Of a stretch of DNA of 64,000 nucleotides, positions 12,301 to 27,300 are shown piece by piece (positions within the stretch are counted from its first letter, which is position 1; every line of letters starts with the position of its first letter). The position numbers were made by a program, and so were the translations under genes. The notes beneath the pieces are model-generated. The model made no database searches, was not told where the DNA came from, and saw only the letters and a list, made by a program, of their open reading frames with translations. The stretch is from Spirodela intermedia (lineage: Eukaryota; Streptophyta; Magnoliopsida; Alismatales; Araceae), in assembly GCA_902729315.2 (NCBI GenBank), contig LR746281.1:1245001-1309000 (forward strand). Direction: 5' to 3'.

Positions 12301-15300
12301 GTTGATGAGGACCAATAAATCAAATCAAGAAAGGAACTTTTATGAGACGAATTACCGTTATGTTTACTAGGATAGAAAGTTAGTCGGTCGGACGTTACAA
12401 ATTTTGTCTCATGCAACTTTGCCATGGCGGTGAACGTTTCTGCTCGAGGAAACTTTGAAATGACCGGGTTGTAAGCTTCCAGATGGAATGTGATCTCGAG
12501 GTCATGAGTGGAATCAATCTGAAAGATGGAGGCAGCGTCCACCTGAAAAACACACGGCATCCGATTTCACCTCAATATGAAAGGAAGCCACACAGGGAAA
12601 AAGGGGACTCCTCAGAAGAAACCCTAGTGTTCATGGCAAACCTCTGATAGGCAGATGGACGTTATGACTCCACCACTGTCAATTGTCAACGATAATGGTG
12701 AAGGAAGATTGTTCTTCACCAACAATGGAGTGGTTAGCCTCACTTGACGGATAAATATTTTTGCTGATTTACCATGATTAAGCATATCCTGCCCACTGAT
12801 CTTAGCTTCGTCAGATGTGGTATTTATGTGCAGGGAAGAGCCACCTTTTGAGCCATAGGGATAAATTACACTCCGGTCTTCAATGGATATACAGCAACGA
12901 AACGGATCACTCTTGGGGAACGAAGGGTAACAAACAAAGGACCTCATGAATCCAAGTCTATTCTCATGTGAAAGAATTTTAGATAGAGAATGGGCTTCAC
13001 TCCAGAAATAATTTGAATCAACTGGACGCCATCTCATCCCAACAGCTTCAGCCAAATGCACAGGTAAGGGGAACTCTTGGCCAGGTTGTATAGGACCAAG
13101 TATCTGGGAAGAGAAAATAGTTTTCATAGATTGCCCATTATTTCTTCAGCAATAAATTCTATAAAAATTGCTTATCAATTCAAAACGGAAATAATAAATA
13201 AAAGCATGAGATAATAGAAAAAAAGAAGAATATAGATAGCAACAACCAGACCAACCAGACCGAAACTGCATTCTAGGAAATTTTCTGCAAATAATGATTT
13301 GATGGATCAACAAGCAAGAGTATTTTCTTTCTCTTGAACATGCTCAGCCTCTATAAAGGAAATCCAACCCCTATGCATGTGAAACCAAGAACAGATGATG
13401 GGACCTGTCTTGGGTGCCATCAAGTGTTTGCCCAGCCCAGGATCATATCATGAGGAAAAGTCCACTAATAGCACTGTATTTTATTAACAGAAGTGTGGAT
13501 TCACATGGAGGGAGATCACTGTACCTTGGGAGAGACACCAAATGGAATATCAAAGCGTAGCTCCAGACTCTTAGACGTTGCATTAAGCAATAAGACCTGA
13601 ATTTTAGTGAAAAATGTTGAGGATGAGGACAACTCGATTGCAACAATGAATAGAGGTCAATAAATGCATACCGTTGAATATAGCCTGACCATCTTGCTGT
13701 AGCAATGCATTGAAACATCAAACACAACAGGGACAACAAGCCCACTTGATGGATCAGTGATGTATGATTCATTATCTCTACCCTTGAGAGAAGCCTCCTC
13801 ATCTGTGACCACAGCCGTTTCTGTTGCTCTCGATTTAGAGAAATTAATATCAAAGTAGCTGATCCCCACAAGGTCCATAGACATAGGCTTGGACGGATTT
13901 GAGGTTCCATCTAGTTGAACAGAGATAAGATGATGTGCAACAGGGTTCATTTTTCTCTCTAGGAGTCTTTCGGAGGAATAAGATGCCTTTTTTGGTAAAT
14001 GCGTTTCTGGGGGCTCCTCAACATATATTGGCACAGAAAATCCAGGCTGTACAGTATTCCCCTGTTTCATTGACATGACACTGTTGCTTTCTGAGTTTGA
14101 AGGGCCGTAGGACACCCAAAATGAAAATGGCAAGGACGTCTCATTGCAAATAATATAGGGAGCTTGCTTTCTCAATACGTTGTGACTGAACTCCAAAGCC
14201 AATTGACCGCCACTTTCATGACACTTGTAAGGCCCATTCGTGTCCGCAGTGTTATTAGCCATCCGATGCAACAGGAAAATAGCCTGCAGAAGTTTTTTTT
14301 CACTAAAGATTGATAACTAAAATTAACATTGATCACATACCGCCAGATTGACCAACCACTGGGAATCTTTAGAAACATTGCAAATCAAATGCTTTTCTTG
14401 TGGGCAAGGAAAGAAGAGAATCATACCCACGAAAACTTTAACGTGGCCAATTTTAGTTGCCAGAGGGAGAAGTAGAAGCGATAGGAAACAAAACAAAAAT
14501 AAAAAGATTCATGAAAAAACTAGTATTTTATTCAAGATATCGATTATATCATGGAGTTTTAGGTACTACATACTTCAGCATCTCTTTTGGAGTTGAGCAA
14601 CATCATTTAAATTTTTTCTGAAAAATTCGTATCATTTGCACCAAAATTTTAGGGAAGCTCTCGATAAATTCACATTGAATATTTCCTTGTGTTTCCTGCT
14701 GTTGGAAGTTCTAGGTCGTAGGGAAATAATGCCAAAGATTGAGGGTATTCTTGGACAGTAATCTAGGGTTCCTCCCTATATTAAGTGGCGTAAGAGGTGA
14801 CAGAGGTTTTTCTCCGTTTTCTACACCTGCAAAGTATCTTACACCCCATGTTTCCCCCTGTGTTTCTAGGCATTTTCTACGTGAATTACCACCTTCATTT
14901 TTTTTTAAGTGAGTCTCCTGAAGAACATGTTTCAATCCCTTCAACGACAAGGACACATGCACAAGAGCATAACAATCCTATCAAATAAGAGCATCCGATT
15001 CACAAGCTTGAAATGGAAAAAAAGAAGGAGAAAGACTAGAGAGGTACCTCAACTACAGGCTCTGTTATATTCAAATTAAGCTCTTGCTGTGAGCTCAAGA
15101 ATATATCTCTAGTGTCAGGTCTACTAGGAAAACCACTGTTCACATATTGAATCAGCTCCACACGAAAGCTCCATGGTTCTATAAAGGGCTCCCACATAAC
15201 CTGAAATGCCATCATGTTTCCTTACTTCTAGGAAGGCCTAGCTTGGAACAGCGAAATCTTTCCAAGGAAAGAGGATCTTATACCTTTTGAAAATTCTTGT

Positions 15301-18300
15301 AATTTACCGAAAGCTGAGATTCGACTGACAGCTTAGTAGCAGTTTTCCCTTCAACAAGCATATTCTTACAAGTAATGTCAAATATGGATCCACAAGATCT
15401 CAACTGCACACACAAGTAAAACGTGTGAAAAAGGCATTACTCAGAGATGAGAGGCTGAAACGGTTCTTGAAAGTTTCTTCTCATAGAAGGCATCAATGAA
15501 AAGAAATCATCAACTGAGATTAACAAGCAATGAAGGAGAACCGTTGACTTTTTCCCTGAAGCAAGCAAACAATACAGATCCTATGTCAGCAGGTTTTGAT
15601 CCTATGTCACGAGGATTACCCATCATAGTGTCCAAACTTTGATCCCACAAACCGTGAAGATTGGAGTCATTTTGATTTGTGAATGGTAACCATAAAAAGT
15701 CAACATATATCAGAGTCGCCCAAAATGGCCAAACTTTGACTCCACAAGAAATGAAGGCTGATGATATATATTTCTACATTTAAAAACTTTCAAGTCATTC
15801 AGGCCATAGCCATAAAAGAACTTGAGCTTTTAACCCACAATTTAGATTGACTAAAATCATCAAATTTTTTGAACATTAACAAAAAGAGTCAGAAACCAGA
15901 GGACTCTCAGATCCCTACAAGTTTCTAATTGTGGCACCACAAGTCATAAAGACCAGATTCTCAAATCGGGCTGTGGACCTTGGCTTCTGCCAACTTGAGA
16001 AGGCAGCTTGGAAACATGTTGTCATCACAATTCCCGATGAGATGATGAAAGGAAAAACATTTTCTTTAATTTACTGGACTCCAATCCACTTTCTATGTGA
16101 AATTAAGTCTCCATTGCGGTTGCATAACAAATATTATTTGCAAAGCCAAGTCAAATATCTGCTTATTATTCGTGGTATTTGATTTTTATTGTCTAAACTA
16201 AAATATATCAATAAAATAAAAATTACAATAAATGGGGATAATAATGTGACAATATTTTAAGGTGTCTTGTGCACGCAACAAACCAAGGATGTTTATTCTA
16301 CAGAATGATGAAAAAGCACAGATGACAGTCCATGCAGAGGTAAAAATATTCAAATAATTAGGTTATAAATCATCTAAAAGAGCTTAATTAATACAAATGA
16401 CTACGATGATGTTCAAAATATGCTCTCAAAATTTAATAAACAATAAAAATAACACATGCAAAATCTTGTTGCAAAATTAGTTTCATCTACATACTGGACA
16501 TGAGTAACATAATTGGCCAGAATCCTTTGTTCCTCTCTATTCATATTTTTTGCCCTCTGGAACATTTTGGCACATCCTCCCTATTTAAACATAATTTTAA
16601 CATAATTTTATGATGTTATTTTACCTATATTATCAAAATTTACGCAATTACTAGTATAAGAAAGAAAGAAATAAAAATATATCGCCATTTTTCGAAATGA
16701 GATGAAAGTTTGTAATAAGCATCTGGTGTAACATTGATCTTCTAATTTTGGAATGTTAAGTATTTGAATACTGTTAAGCTGTGAGCTAAAAGCACACCAT
16801 TTGAAAAGGTTACTTTCACATAAATGTGCGAGACATTAAGAGATCACTTCACGATAAGCACATTCTCAGTTGCACTTAATGTTCATGTCTTACCAGTGAG
16901 GAGAAGAGTCATGCTTGATATATGAAGAAAAATATGCAAAATATGTAAAAAAATAAAAATTGATTCGACTAAAGAAAGCAAATAACGGCCCAAAGTAACC
17001 CGGTGAGTCTAAGATAGCATACCCTTTGGTCGCTTAACAGCAAAGACAACCTTGTGAAATGTACATGAAAGAATACAAGGTGAAGAGGCATGTCCCAATT
17101 ATCCGTTCCAGAAGTTGCAAACCGAATGTCCTTTGATATTTTGATCATCTCCTGGAGTAAATTCATATCTAAAGTTTCCACTTTCACGTCAGATATAGTA
17201 AGACAGAATTTCTCTGGTTTCCCGTGTATTTCAGCCGCCACCTTTCCCAGAAAAAAATGAATGAACGGCATGGAATGAAAATCTTGGTTTTCGGTTACCT
17301 TGATGGTCATTTTCATCCTTCCTGCACTACATTTAAGCACTATACCCCTGATGCTTACAGTCAATTTTGTATCTCGGCTGTGCAGAGTGAAGGTTAAGTA
17401 TTGTGAATGTAATCCTTGGAAGGAAGGCATACTTTCTCCCAGTATGTTCTTCCACAACTCCAGGGACTCACTAACCTCCTTGGTACCCATGGGTTTTTCC
17501 ATTTGCTCAATCGGCAAGTGAAGTGAAAGCACCATTTTGTTGGATTTCACAATGAGGTCAACTTCTTCTCGAGTGGTATCTGTTTGTGCACAGGAAGGCA
17601 ATATACCTGGAGCTTCGGGATCATTCTGTGATTCAGATTCTGAAGGTGAACAGTCCAAAGGTGACCTTGATGGTCCACCTGAAAGCCCTTCACAGGCATT
17701 AACAAGATCAATTACTTTAGTCCAATCTGAAAGATGCAACCATATGTCAAGGGCAGGGATACAAAGTTGAAGTTCATTTCCCCTTTCATCTGATCTGGCG
17801 AAGTTGATACTCATGACAGATGTACTGAAATCTTCTGATACAAATGATAGTAAGACAACAGAATTCAGAGAAGAATGTAGAATTATATGCATGATATCAG
17901 CATCAATCTTATGCACCAATTCGGTTCTTAAGAGTGCTGAAAGTATCACTTTTGTATTCACAACTGCAACAAGCTCTGATGAGGCAGAGCGCATCAACTT
18001 CAATGACAGTGCGTTGGCACATATTCTGATATCAATGGGAATCTCAGCAGAAAGGTTTGTAACAGCATTAGTCTCCTTCAACTTTCTCTTTAATTGAATA
18101 AATTGCAAAGCATCAGATTTGAAATTCTTAGATTCATCAACAACAATTGAAAGTTGGTCTATGGATGTGCCCATTGCTTCAAGGCCTCGAACAAACCACT
18201 CATCTACACACAAAAAACATAAAAATATTTAATAATGGCAATGTCAACAACGTATTTCAGTCAATGCTTTACTGGTTTTGGCGTAAGCACTATTTATGAC

Positions 18301-21300
18301 TACTTTCTCACCTTCAATGACCAAATTGCAGGCATCCGCTTTCACCATGATGGAAGTTGGAACAGCATTCTTCTCATCTTCTGGCGCGGTTCCAAGTGGT
18401 ATTCTGATCCAAAAGTCAGCATCAAGCAGTGAAAGTAATGTAACGTTTCTACTACAAGAATGCTCCCCAGACATTAATCGAACTCTACCATCATCAAGCA
18501 AAACGACTGCCAATGATGCGCCCCGTATAGATACATCCACCAGATGAAGTACGTCAGAAATATTTATTTCAGGAATCACACAGTCAGCGGGCACATCTCT
18601 TAAAGCGCCTACTGAATGAATCGTTGGAATGAAACTGCCACTCAGTTTTGGGAGACCAAGCTGGAGACAGTAATCTTTGTTTTCCACGGGAAAAATCAGA
18701 GAAGAATCAAGTATCTCAAACCTGTACCCCATATGGCAATATTCACTTTGAGCGCTCTCAAACTTTTCATCTTCAGCGGCATGAAATCCTTTTGTCTGTG
18801 GAGTCCAATCAGGCAAACTAAAATAGCCAATGACCATAGCAAGAAACTCAGGCGATAAAATACAGCTTACACGCTGAAGCATGATATATGTTTCAGTCAG
18901 AAGGAACTCTGCATCATTTCTGAACTTTTTAACATGAACGTTTAGAGTTGAGGACATTGTCGGTGAGGATGGGCCCCACACAAGCTCAGAGACATTTGGA
19001 GAAGACCATGATGAAGTGGACCACGGTGAAGTGAGATTCAATCCGTCAGATTGGCAAAATGCATCCCAAGAATCAACCCCTTCAAAGGAAAAAGAAAGCC
19101 CAAAAGAAGAGCAACTAAGAGTTGCCAGAACAGAGGACGAATCATGGAAATGAACTCTGACTTCTCTGAGATTAAAATCCGCCGTGAAAATATCACTGCT
19201 TTCCGAATTCAGACAGGCATGGTCTTCATTACTACCGATCCCAGGTATGCTCTCAGGCTTCTTATTGATATCAGCCATTCGGATTGTAGGAGATTCCTCA
19301 TTTAGAATATAATCACTTCTCTTCCTAGGAAGACTCTGAAAGAATGGCCTTCCAGTACCACAGGAAAATCCAGCAGAACTAGTGTTTGTAGAAGGAAATT
19401 GATTGAAGGGAGAATCAGATAACCCTAATAAACCATAATTATGGAGCTCGTTATCAGAGACTGAACTTTTATCATTGATTTTGTCTGATTCGAGGAAGTC
19501 CTGCAAAGAGGATCTTGAAGAAGCATCATATGAATGATTTCCGTGAGCAAATATTCTGATGTATGACTCCTGCAGAAGCCCAACGACACTAGGATGAATG
19601 TGGAAATCAAACTCACTAAGACCTATATCACACTTATGGTGAGCTGTCGAACCACTTTTATGAGCCTGATAATGAAATCCAAAACATTCATCACCCAAGG
19701 AACATTGTCCAGCACGAGCAGTTTCAGATCTGTTCAGACGGAGTTCTTCATCATGAGAAGACTGGGATTCTGCAAGAGCGCTGCTTCTAGATGAGCAAAG
19801 GATATAGCTACTGGGTCTGTCTTTCGAAGCACCTTCACCACTTATCTTCATCATCTTCACAAGGAAACGAAAATCAACAGATTCTTGAAAAGTATATCTG
19901 CAATTGGAAATAACTTAAATCATTTTTCCCAAAAACAATGAATAACTTAAATTGAAAATATGTTTTTCAAAATAGACTAACCTAATCATAGAATCCGTTA
20001 AGCTGATTGAAATCACAGAACTTTGGTCCGAATCATCTTCAAGGTCCACATAAAGATTGAAATGATTCAACTCGGTAGATGCCGAGTACCATGACAAATT
20101 CAGGCCCTTTGAATGTGTAGAAGCAGCATGCAATTCATTACCTTTCTCAATGACTTCTTCATTCTTCATAGAACCTAATTTTGAAAGAATGCCAAATACC
20201 ATTGGAGAAATATGCACATCAAGTAAATGAACAGTGCAGTGGGCCTGCAATTCGATGGAGAATTATCATTTTCAATTTTTCAGTGCATTGAAGGCCAGGA
20301 ACTCAGAGATGACCAACCACAAGCTCAAATCAAGCAAAACAGCCAAAAGTAGAAATTTGAATTTTATTTTGAGAAGATTACAATGCACAAGCAAGAATGT
20401 GCAGAAATTCAATCCTGATATCCTCAAGATGAATTAATCCGAAGCAACACAGATATGGTCTAGACTTAAACCAGATGTGTCAATTCGGAGATAAAGAGAG
20501 GCAACAAAACTCTACTTGAAAGAACACAGTACAGGGTAAAACATTCAGACGAGAATATTTTAATGAAACCATGGGAAGAAAATTACATCCAACTGCTTCA
20601 TAGTCGGTTCATCAAAAAATACGCATAACCTGAGGATAACACTTGCATTGAACTTCCCAAAGACGGGAAGAACATCAATTGACTTAGTTGCCAAGATGTT
20701 TGCCTACAAAATTAAAATGCAAAGATCAGAACTTGATATAGATATATACAGATATGGATATGCATATATATATATATATATGCATATATATCAGACCGTC
20801 AAATAGAATAAAGTACCACCTCAAAGTCAATCAGATCAATCTCCAGGTGTTCGTAGAGATCTTCAAGCTCAAAGTTCGATGGCAAGTTGTAAGCTGGTAA
20901 CATGTTCATCAAAGAATCACAAAAGTGATCCTTATTGTCAATCATTACGGAGTCACTTTTCGTTCTGCTTCTTGACATTAGGTGAAGAGTCCCTAGTTTT
21001 AGTACCTGCACAGCATGATAAGAACAAACTTCTTGTACTTGGAAACAATTGAGGTCGGATGTCTTCATACAGGCAAGACGAAAACAGCTGGTAAGGAGCA
21101 CCAATGTTCTGTACATGGTGGGCAAGGATTCTAGATAAAGAAATGTTCTCAATGGCAACACCTCCGGTATCCAAACTAGTTTTTTTTTATAGAGTGCTTG
21201 CACTCTGGAAACAGTGCATAAACCTACATCAGAATAAAAGTATCCGAAAGATTAAAAACTCTCACAAAATTTCAAGCTCAGATCCAAGAAATGAGTACAA

Positions 21301-24300
21301 ATATGTTCAAAATGTTTGACAGATTTCCTTAATGCTATATTTGGTAAAGAATTTGAGAGTCAAACAACTTTGTTCAGTCAAGTAGGAAGTATATTCTCTT
21401 ATCACTTAATACGAACCATATAGGTCAAAAAAATTATATTTCATTTTATGCTTCCCTGAGAGATGTCAGAAGAGAGGAACAAACTTTGGTTAAGAGCAAG
21501 GATAATGTTCCTTTATTTTGTGAGCAACAATCATGGCAGTACTCTTTAAAAAAATAAGGGAACATCGACCTATATCCAAGTAAACACAAGAGCTATAATT
21601 CGTACCATCATCAATTACACTTGTCAAATTTCACATATCAGAGACACGGAAAGATATGATCCAAAGGCGGAAGCCATGAGTTGAGATTCAGTAAAATTGA
21701 GAGGGCCAGAGGAAGCTCTACCAAAATGACTAGAGATTCAGTAAAACTTTAGAGCCCTAGAGGAAGCTCTTTGTTTTAATACGATTCTCAAGAAAGGGAA
21801 AGAACAGGGACAAAAAGAGACCCAGCGACAATGTAAGCCCTACGTACTTCAAGTGTCTCGCAGATTTTTTGTAGTTGGGTGAGGATGTAATCACTATGTA
21901 AGTTCCCAGCTCGACTATCACATGACTTCTCTCTGGTCCAGCGATGGATTGAAAACAAAAAGTTTGCTGATAACGGAACAAAAGCATTGGCTGTGAACAG
22001 GCACAATGAATCCAGGTCGATATGGTAAATCGTGAAATTGAACTCCACACATAATTGCGGCAGTAAATTAAGCACACTGATATCATATCTTGTGATGAAG
22101 TAAAGTGCTCCAAACTAGTACTCCCACGGTAGGAGCATTTTTCCTAAAAGTGGAATAGTATTCTACGGTCATCCTTGAGAATAAAATACCATACTTGTAC
22201 TCTTAGCATCTAATATACTTCAAAATAGAAGTACAAGCAACAGAAAGAAAAAAACTACTGACAGAAGGTCATTGAATCTAATACGGGTAGAGTAACTAAG
22301 TTCAAAAAATAAATCTTTTATTGAGCATAGGAAAACTAACGTTTGACATAATGCATGGAGTATAATACAGCTTGACTTGCAGAAGGCATACCATAATATG
22401 AGATTCTGAGCCGTTGCATATCTGAGGAACCTTTACATTAACATCTCGAACACTAACATCCCAGATAACCTTTTTACGAGTTAGGAAGATGTACCTGCAA
22501 TGAGAAGTAGCAACTGGGTCTGAACACAGTATAGTCCCCCAAGTTTGACCATAGTCAGAAACATAGCCATTAAATGACAACACTTACTCAGCTTTTGACA
22601 ACACCCTAGCATTGACTTGTACAAAGTCATTAAATGACGACATAACCTGCAATTCAACCAAAATTTTCTATAAAAATAAAATAATTTTAGCATAAAAATA
22701 ATCCAAATTAGTGCAAATCATATATTTAGTCGAAAACAAAACTACAGTTACAATAAATAGTTTTCATAAGTTGCAATAGAAATGCAAAACTACAGTTATG
22801 GATTTGCAAACAAGAGGTTACTTGCCATCCCAAAACAATAAAGGCTAAGACTTTCAAACATCAGAATGTAAACCAAGATGTGATATACTTTGATGGGTAA
22901 TATTTCTCGTGAAATCAAAACAAGGAATAATTTGAACACTTGAGTAGGCATAACAAAGCAGGGAAAATGCGCATAACAAGGAATGAATGATAAAATCCAG
23001 GAACCTGCAGAAGTATATTATACACAATCACCAGGAGATAACGAAATTACGCTCGAAGAGAGAATTCTTACTCTTTGGTTCTGAAACTGTACGCTTCCAA
23101 GTGCACTCTGAAATTCCAAAACGTATTTAAGAAAATCCAAGTCATATGAAATTTCAATACACTGAAGAACGGCCTGTCAAACATTTCTCATGAGTTTCTC
23201 CAAACATGAACAAACAATTTTCTAGTGATGTTCACCAACGTAGATATCAATGCATTTATTAAGACAAAAAAAACAGACAAGCCACCTCTATGGAAAGATC
23301 AAAGGTCCGCCCTATGGGTGGGGCTTTAATGTGAGCACAAAAACATGGAGTATTTGTTGACGAGAGACCACCATCAGAAATCTGCACTGAAAAATGCTCA
23401 TCATTTTTCTTTTTCTAAAAAAGTGACTGATTGGGTAAATAAGATATGGGAAAGGTACCACAAAGTGATGCCAATTTGTTTGGAACATCAACATCTAAAG
23501 TCCAAGTACGTACAGGAATAGTGAAGGTACAGAATAAACCTTTCCAGATGTCAGCAAGATGTTATCGTTACATGGGTTGATTATCTTAGCAGACTTCATC
23601 AAGAGAGTAATGTCAATAGAATCCTCCGAAATTTTACATTCTACACCAACACCGTCCAAAAACAGGAGGGCTATGTCTTTGACATGTTGTTTCCTACAAT
23701 TACAACAAACATACCTAGAATCAAAATTTTAAAACAAATGCAAACTGAAGGATACCTTTCATTACGAAGACATACAAATAGGAAAGGTGGTGGGCCACAA
23801 CAATTTAAACAACATTAAGTGTCAAGTAATATTGTGATTAAATAAAAAAAAAGAATATCATCATGAAATTCATATCATAAATTGATAACTCTAGAAGGGA
23901 TTGTCAAGTTCCAGGCTAGCGACTAAACCCGGCTATTATATCAGAAAGCAAGACAATCAATTTTTTACGAAACCAAATGACTCTTATTTACTATAGTTAA
24001 TAGCGTACCAAAAGATATACAAAAATATAACGTGATAAGATCGTTTGCGGGAAATATGCTGGAATCTCTGACCCTGGATCAATCCCTCGGCACTTTGATC
24101 TCCCCAGTCATCACCTGCCAACCTCTTGCCCTTGCAATAAAATATGAGACGTGGTATTTGATACCCAATAATTCTCCACATCAAACTCCTAAAAAAATAA
24201 TATCTTATTTATGCTTCCCTGAGAGATGCCTCTCCCTGAATACAATGGGAAGGAAAAATCTAAAGCACCTTTCTATCCCTGACAAAACCTAATAGCTGTA

Positions 24301-27300
24301 CAAATCTATGAATCAGATCAGTCCAATCTGGATGTGTACCAGATTGGACAAGCTGGACATTCTACAGGGAGAGACTAATTTGGATAAAAGAGTAAAATTA
24401 ATAAAACTTATGTAACTTATATATAAAACTCAACTTAACAAAAATCTTTCAGGCTTCAAATACTCTAGCCCTTTCTCGAATGGATTAGACTGCACTCACT
24501 CCAGGCGCATGGACCTTTCCTTCATAGACTGTAAAGAGGTGATCACAGCAACGGGTGAGGCTCTATGGAAGTTTTTATTTTTCTTTTTGTTGTGTCCTTT
24601 CCTTCCCTCAGATTTCTTTGTCCTCAATTAGCAGACCACACATTCAATTTCCCCCGTCTTATATAAGTGCTCCTCTTAGAATTCAGTTGATATGAGGACA
24701 TGAATTTGTATAAAGGTAGCCAAACAGACAGGGTGTTTCCAATTCCCTGAAGCATGCTCACCATGGCTACAATCCAATCGGATCAGCTGGCTGCCAATTC
24801 TGAGCAGCAAGCTGCGCATGTCTCCAATCCACTGGGTGTTAATCCACTGGTGTCTATCTTAACCACAACCCTTCGTGCAGTTTGAAATAAAATAACCAAC
24901 CTATTTTAACGACGTAGTACTACAGGGTGGACGTTTTTAATGTGTCAGAAGGAGAGAGTGAGCGAAAACCTTCTAAAAAGAGCAAGGACTATTTTTTTAA
25001 GTCTTATAAAGAGTATAGACGTGATCATTATCCATAACCTTACATGGTTTTTTCACTATGATGGTATAGGTATTGCGGATGTCGTGCAGTGTATTTTCTT
25101 TTGAATATACAAATACCCATAAATATAACAGGTGGACATCTTACCATCCATGAAATATGCCATTCTATGAAATGTAGGACAGAGAAATTGCCCGACTGAA
25201 GTTTGTGCAGATGTATGATATTCACTGTCTTGTCTGGCAAGCCACCCCCAACTTTCGTTAGAGCTACTCACATAGAAGGTACTACAACTCAATGCAAATA
25301 TCCTTGTTACACTATACCCTAATGGACAGATGGACCCTAATGAATAAGTTTCAGATACGTGATATTGGTTCCAAACATACAATAACCCTGTTTCGGACAC
25401 TACTTTCTTTCAACAATGATTAGCAAACATTATTTGGTTAAGAAGTGTCAAAGCTCTAAAAAACCAAGATATAAAGGAATGAACCAAGATAAAGAAAAAA
25501 CATAGAATATCAAACATGGCCACAAGTAATGAACCGCATTTGGAGAAAAGATGGAAGCACCTGCTGCTGATTGTCATGGTGAAATGATCGATATCAAACT
25601 TGACTAGTGATGAAAGTATATTGTTTCTTTGAGAACTTTCACCAATACTGTAAGCAGGCAGTGGGTGGGAATCTGTAGCCTCATAGATATCCTGAACAAA
25701 AATACGATCCATAAATATACAAAATGAAACAGTAAAGTCAGTTGAACAGTCATCAACAGTACCTTGATAATTTCATCAGAAACAACACCAGCAAATGAGC
25801 TAGAGTCTGCCGTTCCTCCGACACCAAGCATGCCAAGGGACAGCCAATTTAACCATCCTCTTAATCTCGTGAACGACCTCTCATCATTTTGTCCCTTTTC
25901 TTGAGAATTATGCACATCACTTGTACCAGTACCAGAATCTTTCTTCTGCAGCATAAAATCCTGCAAATAGATAGAAAAAATACAGATCCATCATGGATAT
26001 TAGGGAAGACGACAATACTTCATACGGTAATTAGATCAGAGAAACGGTGATAAAATGGGTAAATGAAATGGAAGCCCCTAAGGACACTCCTTGCAGAATA
26101 AGAAAATTATCACATTAGCATCGTTACCATAACCATCATGTCTGGTTAACATTTTCGAGACAAATACCACGGATTTGAGGTGTTTTTTGTGTGCCAGCCT
26201 AATGCCAGCTCCTAACTAATAGAGGAAAAAAAGATTGGATAAATCTCACTAGCAGGTGAGAAAGGTTAAGCAACTAGAAAGAGAAGAAAACCGCAAACCT
26301 ATTTGACATGAAATATGATATGGTACCCCTAAAGATATATTCGCCGTAAGTGTACAGTCTAGAAGCTTCTATAATGAACACTGAGATAAGAACGGGCTGA
26401 ACAATATAAACACCCTCCCCTGTGAATAAGAGGGGGTATTGTGGTAGAAGTGCCATGAGAGAGAGGGAGAGTGGAGAATTCTCTCAAAACTAATTTCCTT
26501 CTGTTCACTGTTTTCTCTGTTTTCCTGGAATACATTGGTCTTTTCCCTTTTGTTGTCTGAGAGGAGAGGAGGGGATCCTACCAAAATACAATGCAAGAAC
26601 CACAAAAAAGATAAAGTTATTTTTAATAAATGATAGGATATCGAAGTTTCAACGGTCACAAGATCAATTAATCCAAACATCTAGTATGAAAGGCAATCAA
26701 AAGTTGATAACAAATATTTAAAGATTCTAGGTGAGTAAAATGTAAAATGATAAAGAATCTAGGTGACTATTTTTCAATGAAGCATTAAAATAGTAAAAAA
26801 GAAAAATCATAAAAAACTAATATGTCCAAATACATCATTAGAACTTGACAATACAAAGCAATAGTTGCCGAACATTTTACATTCAAAGTACCCATTCAAT
26901 CATGACCGAGCACAACACATATATATTATTCAGATAGCTACAGCTGTCTAGGCAATGTTGGTTGACTCGGTACTCCATTTGGAGTGCAAAAAGTGTAAAC
27001 GAGTCAGACTGTGCCAACATGTAGCAAATTAAAATAATCTTCTAAAACACTTTAACATCATGGGTTCCTTTTAAAACACTTTTCTCTACAGCATCAGCTA
27101 TATATTGCATATTGATGATCACAAATCCTGAACAAGATATCCAGATCATCCAAGCAACAAAAGGCAGACAGAATCAAGATAGTTATTTTAAGATATCAAC
27201 ACAAATTGGGCCTTTCAAAATTTAGGAAAGAACAAGCCGAATGTAATAAGTCAAATGAAATCACAAAATAAATAATATTCATCATGCAAAATGAAAGATA

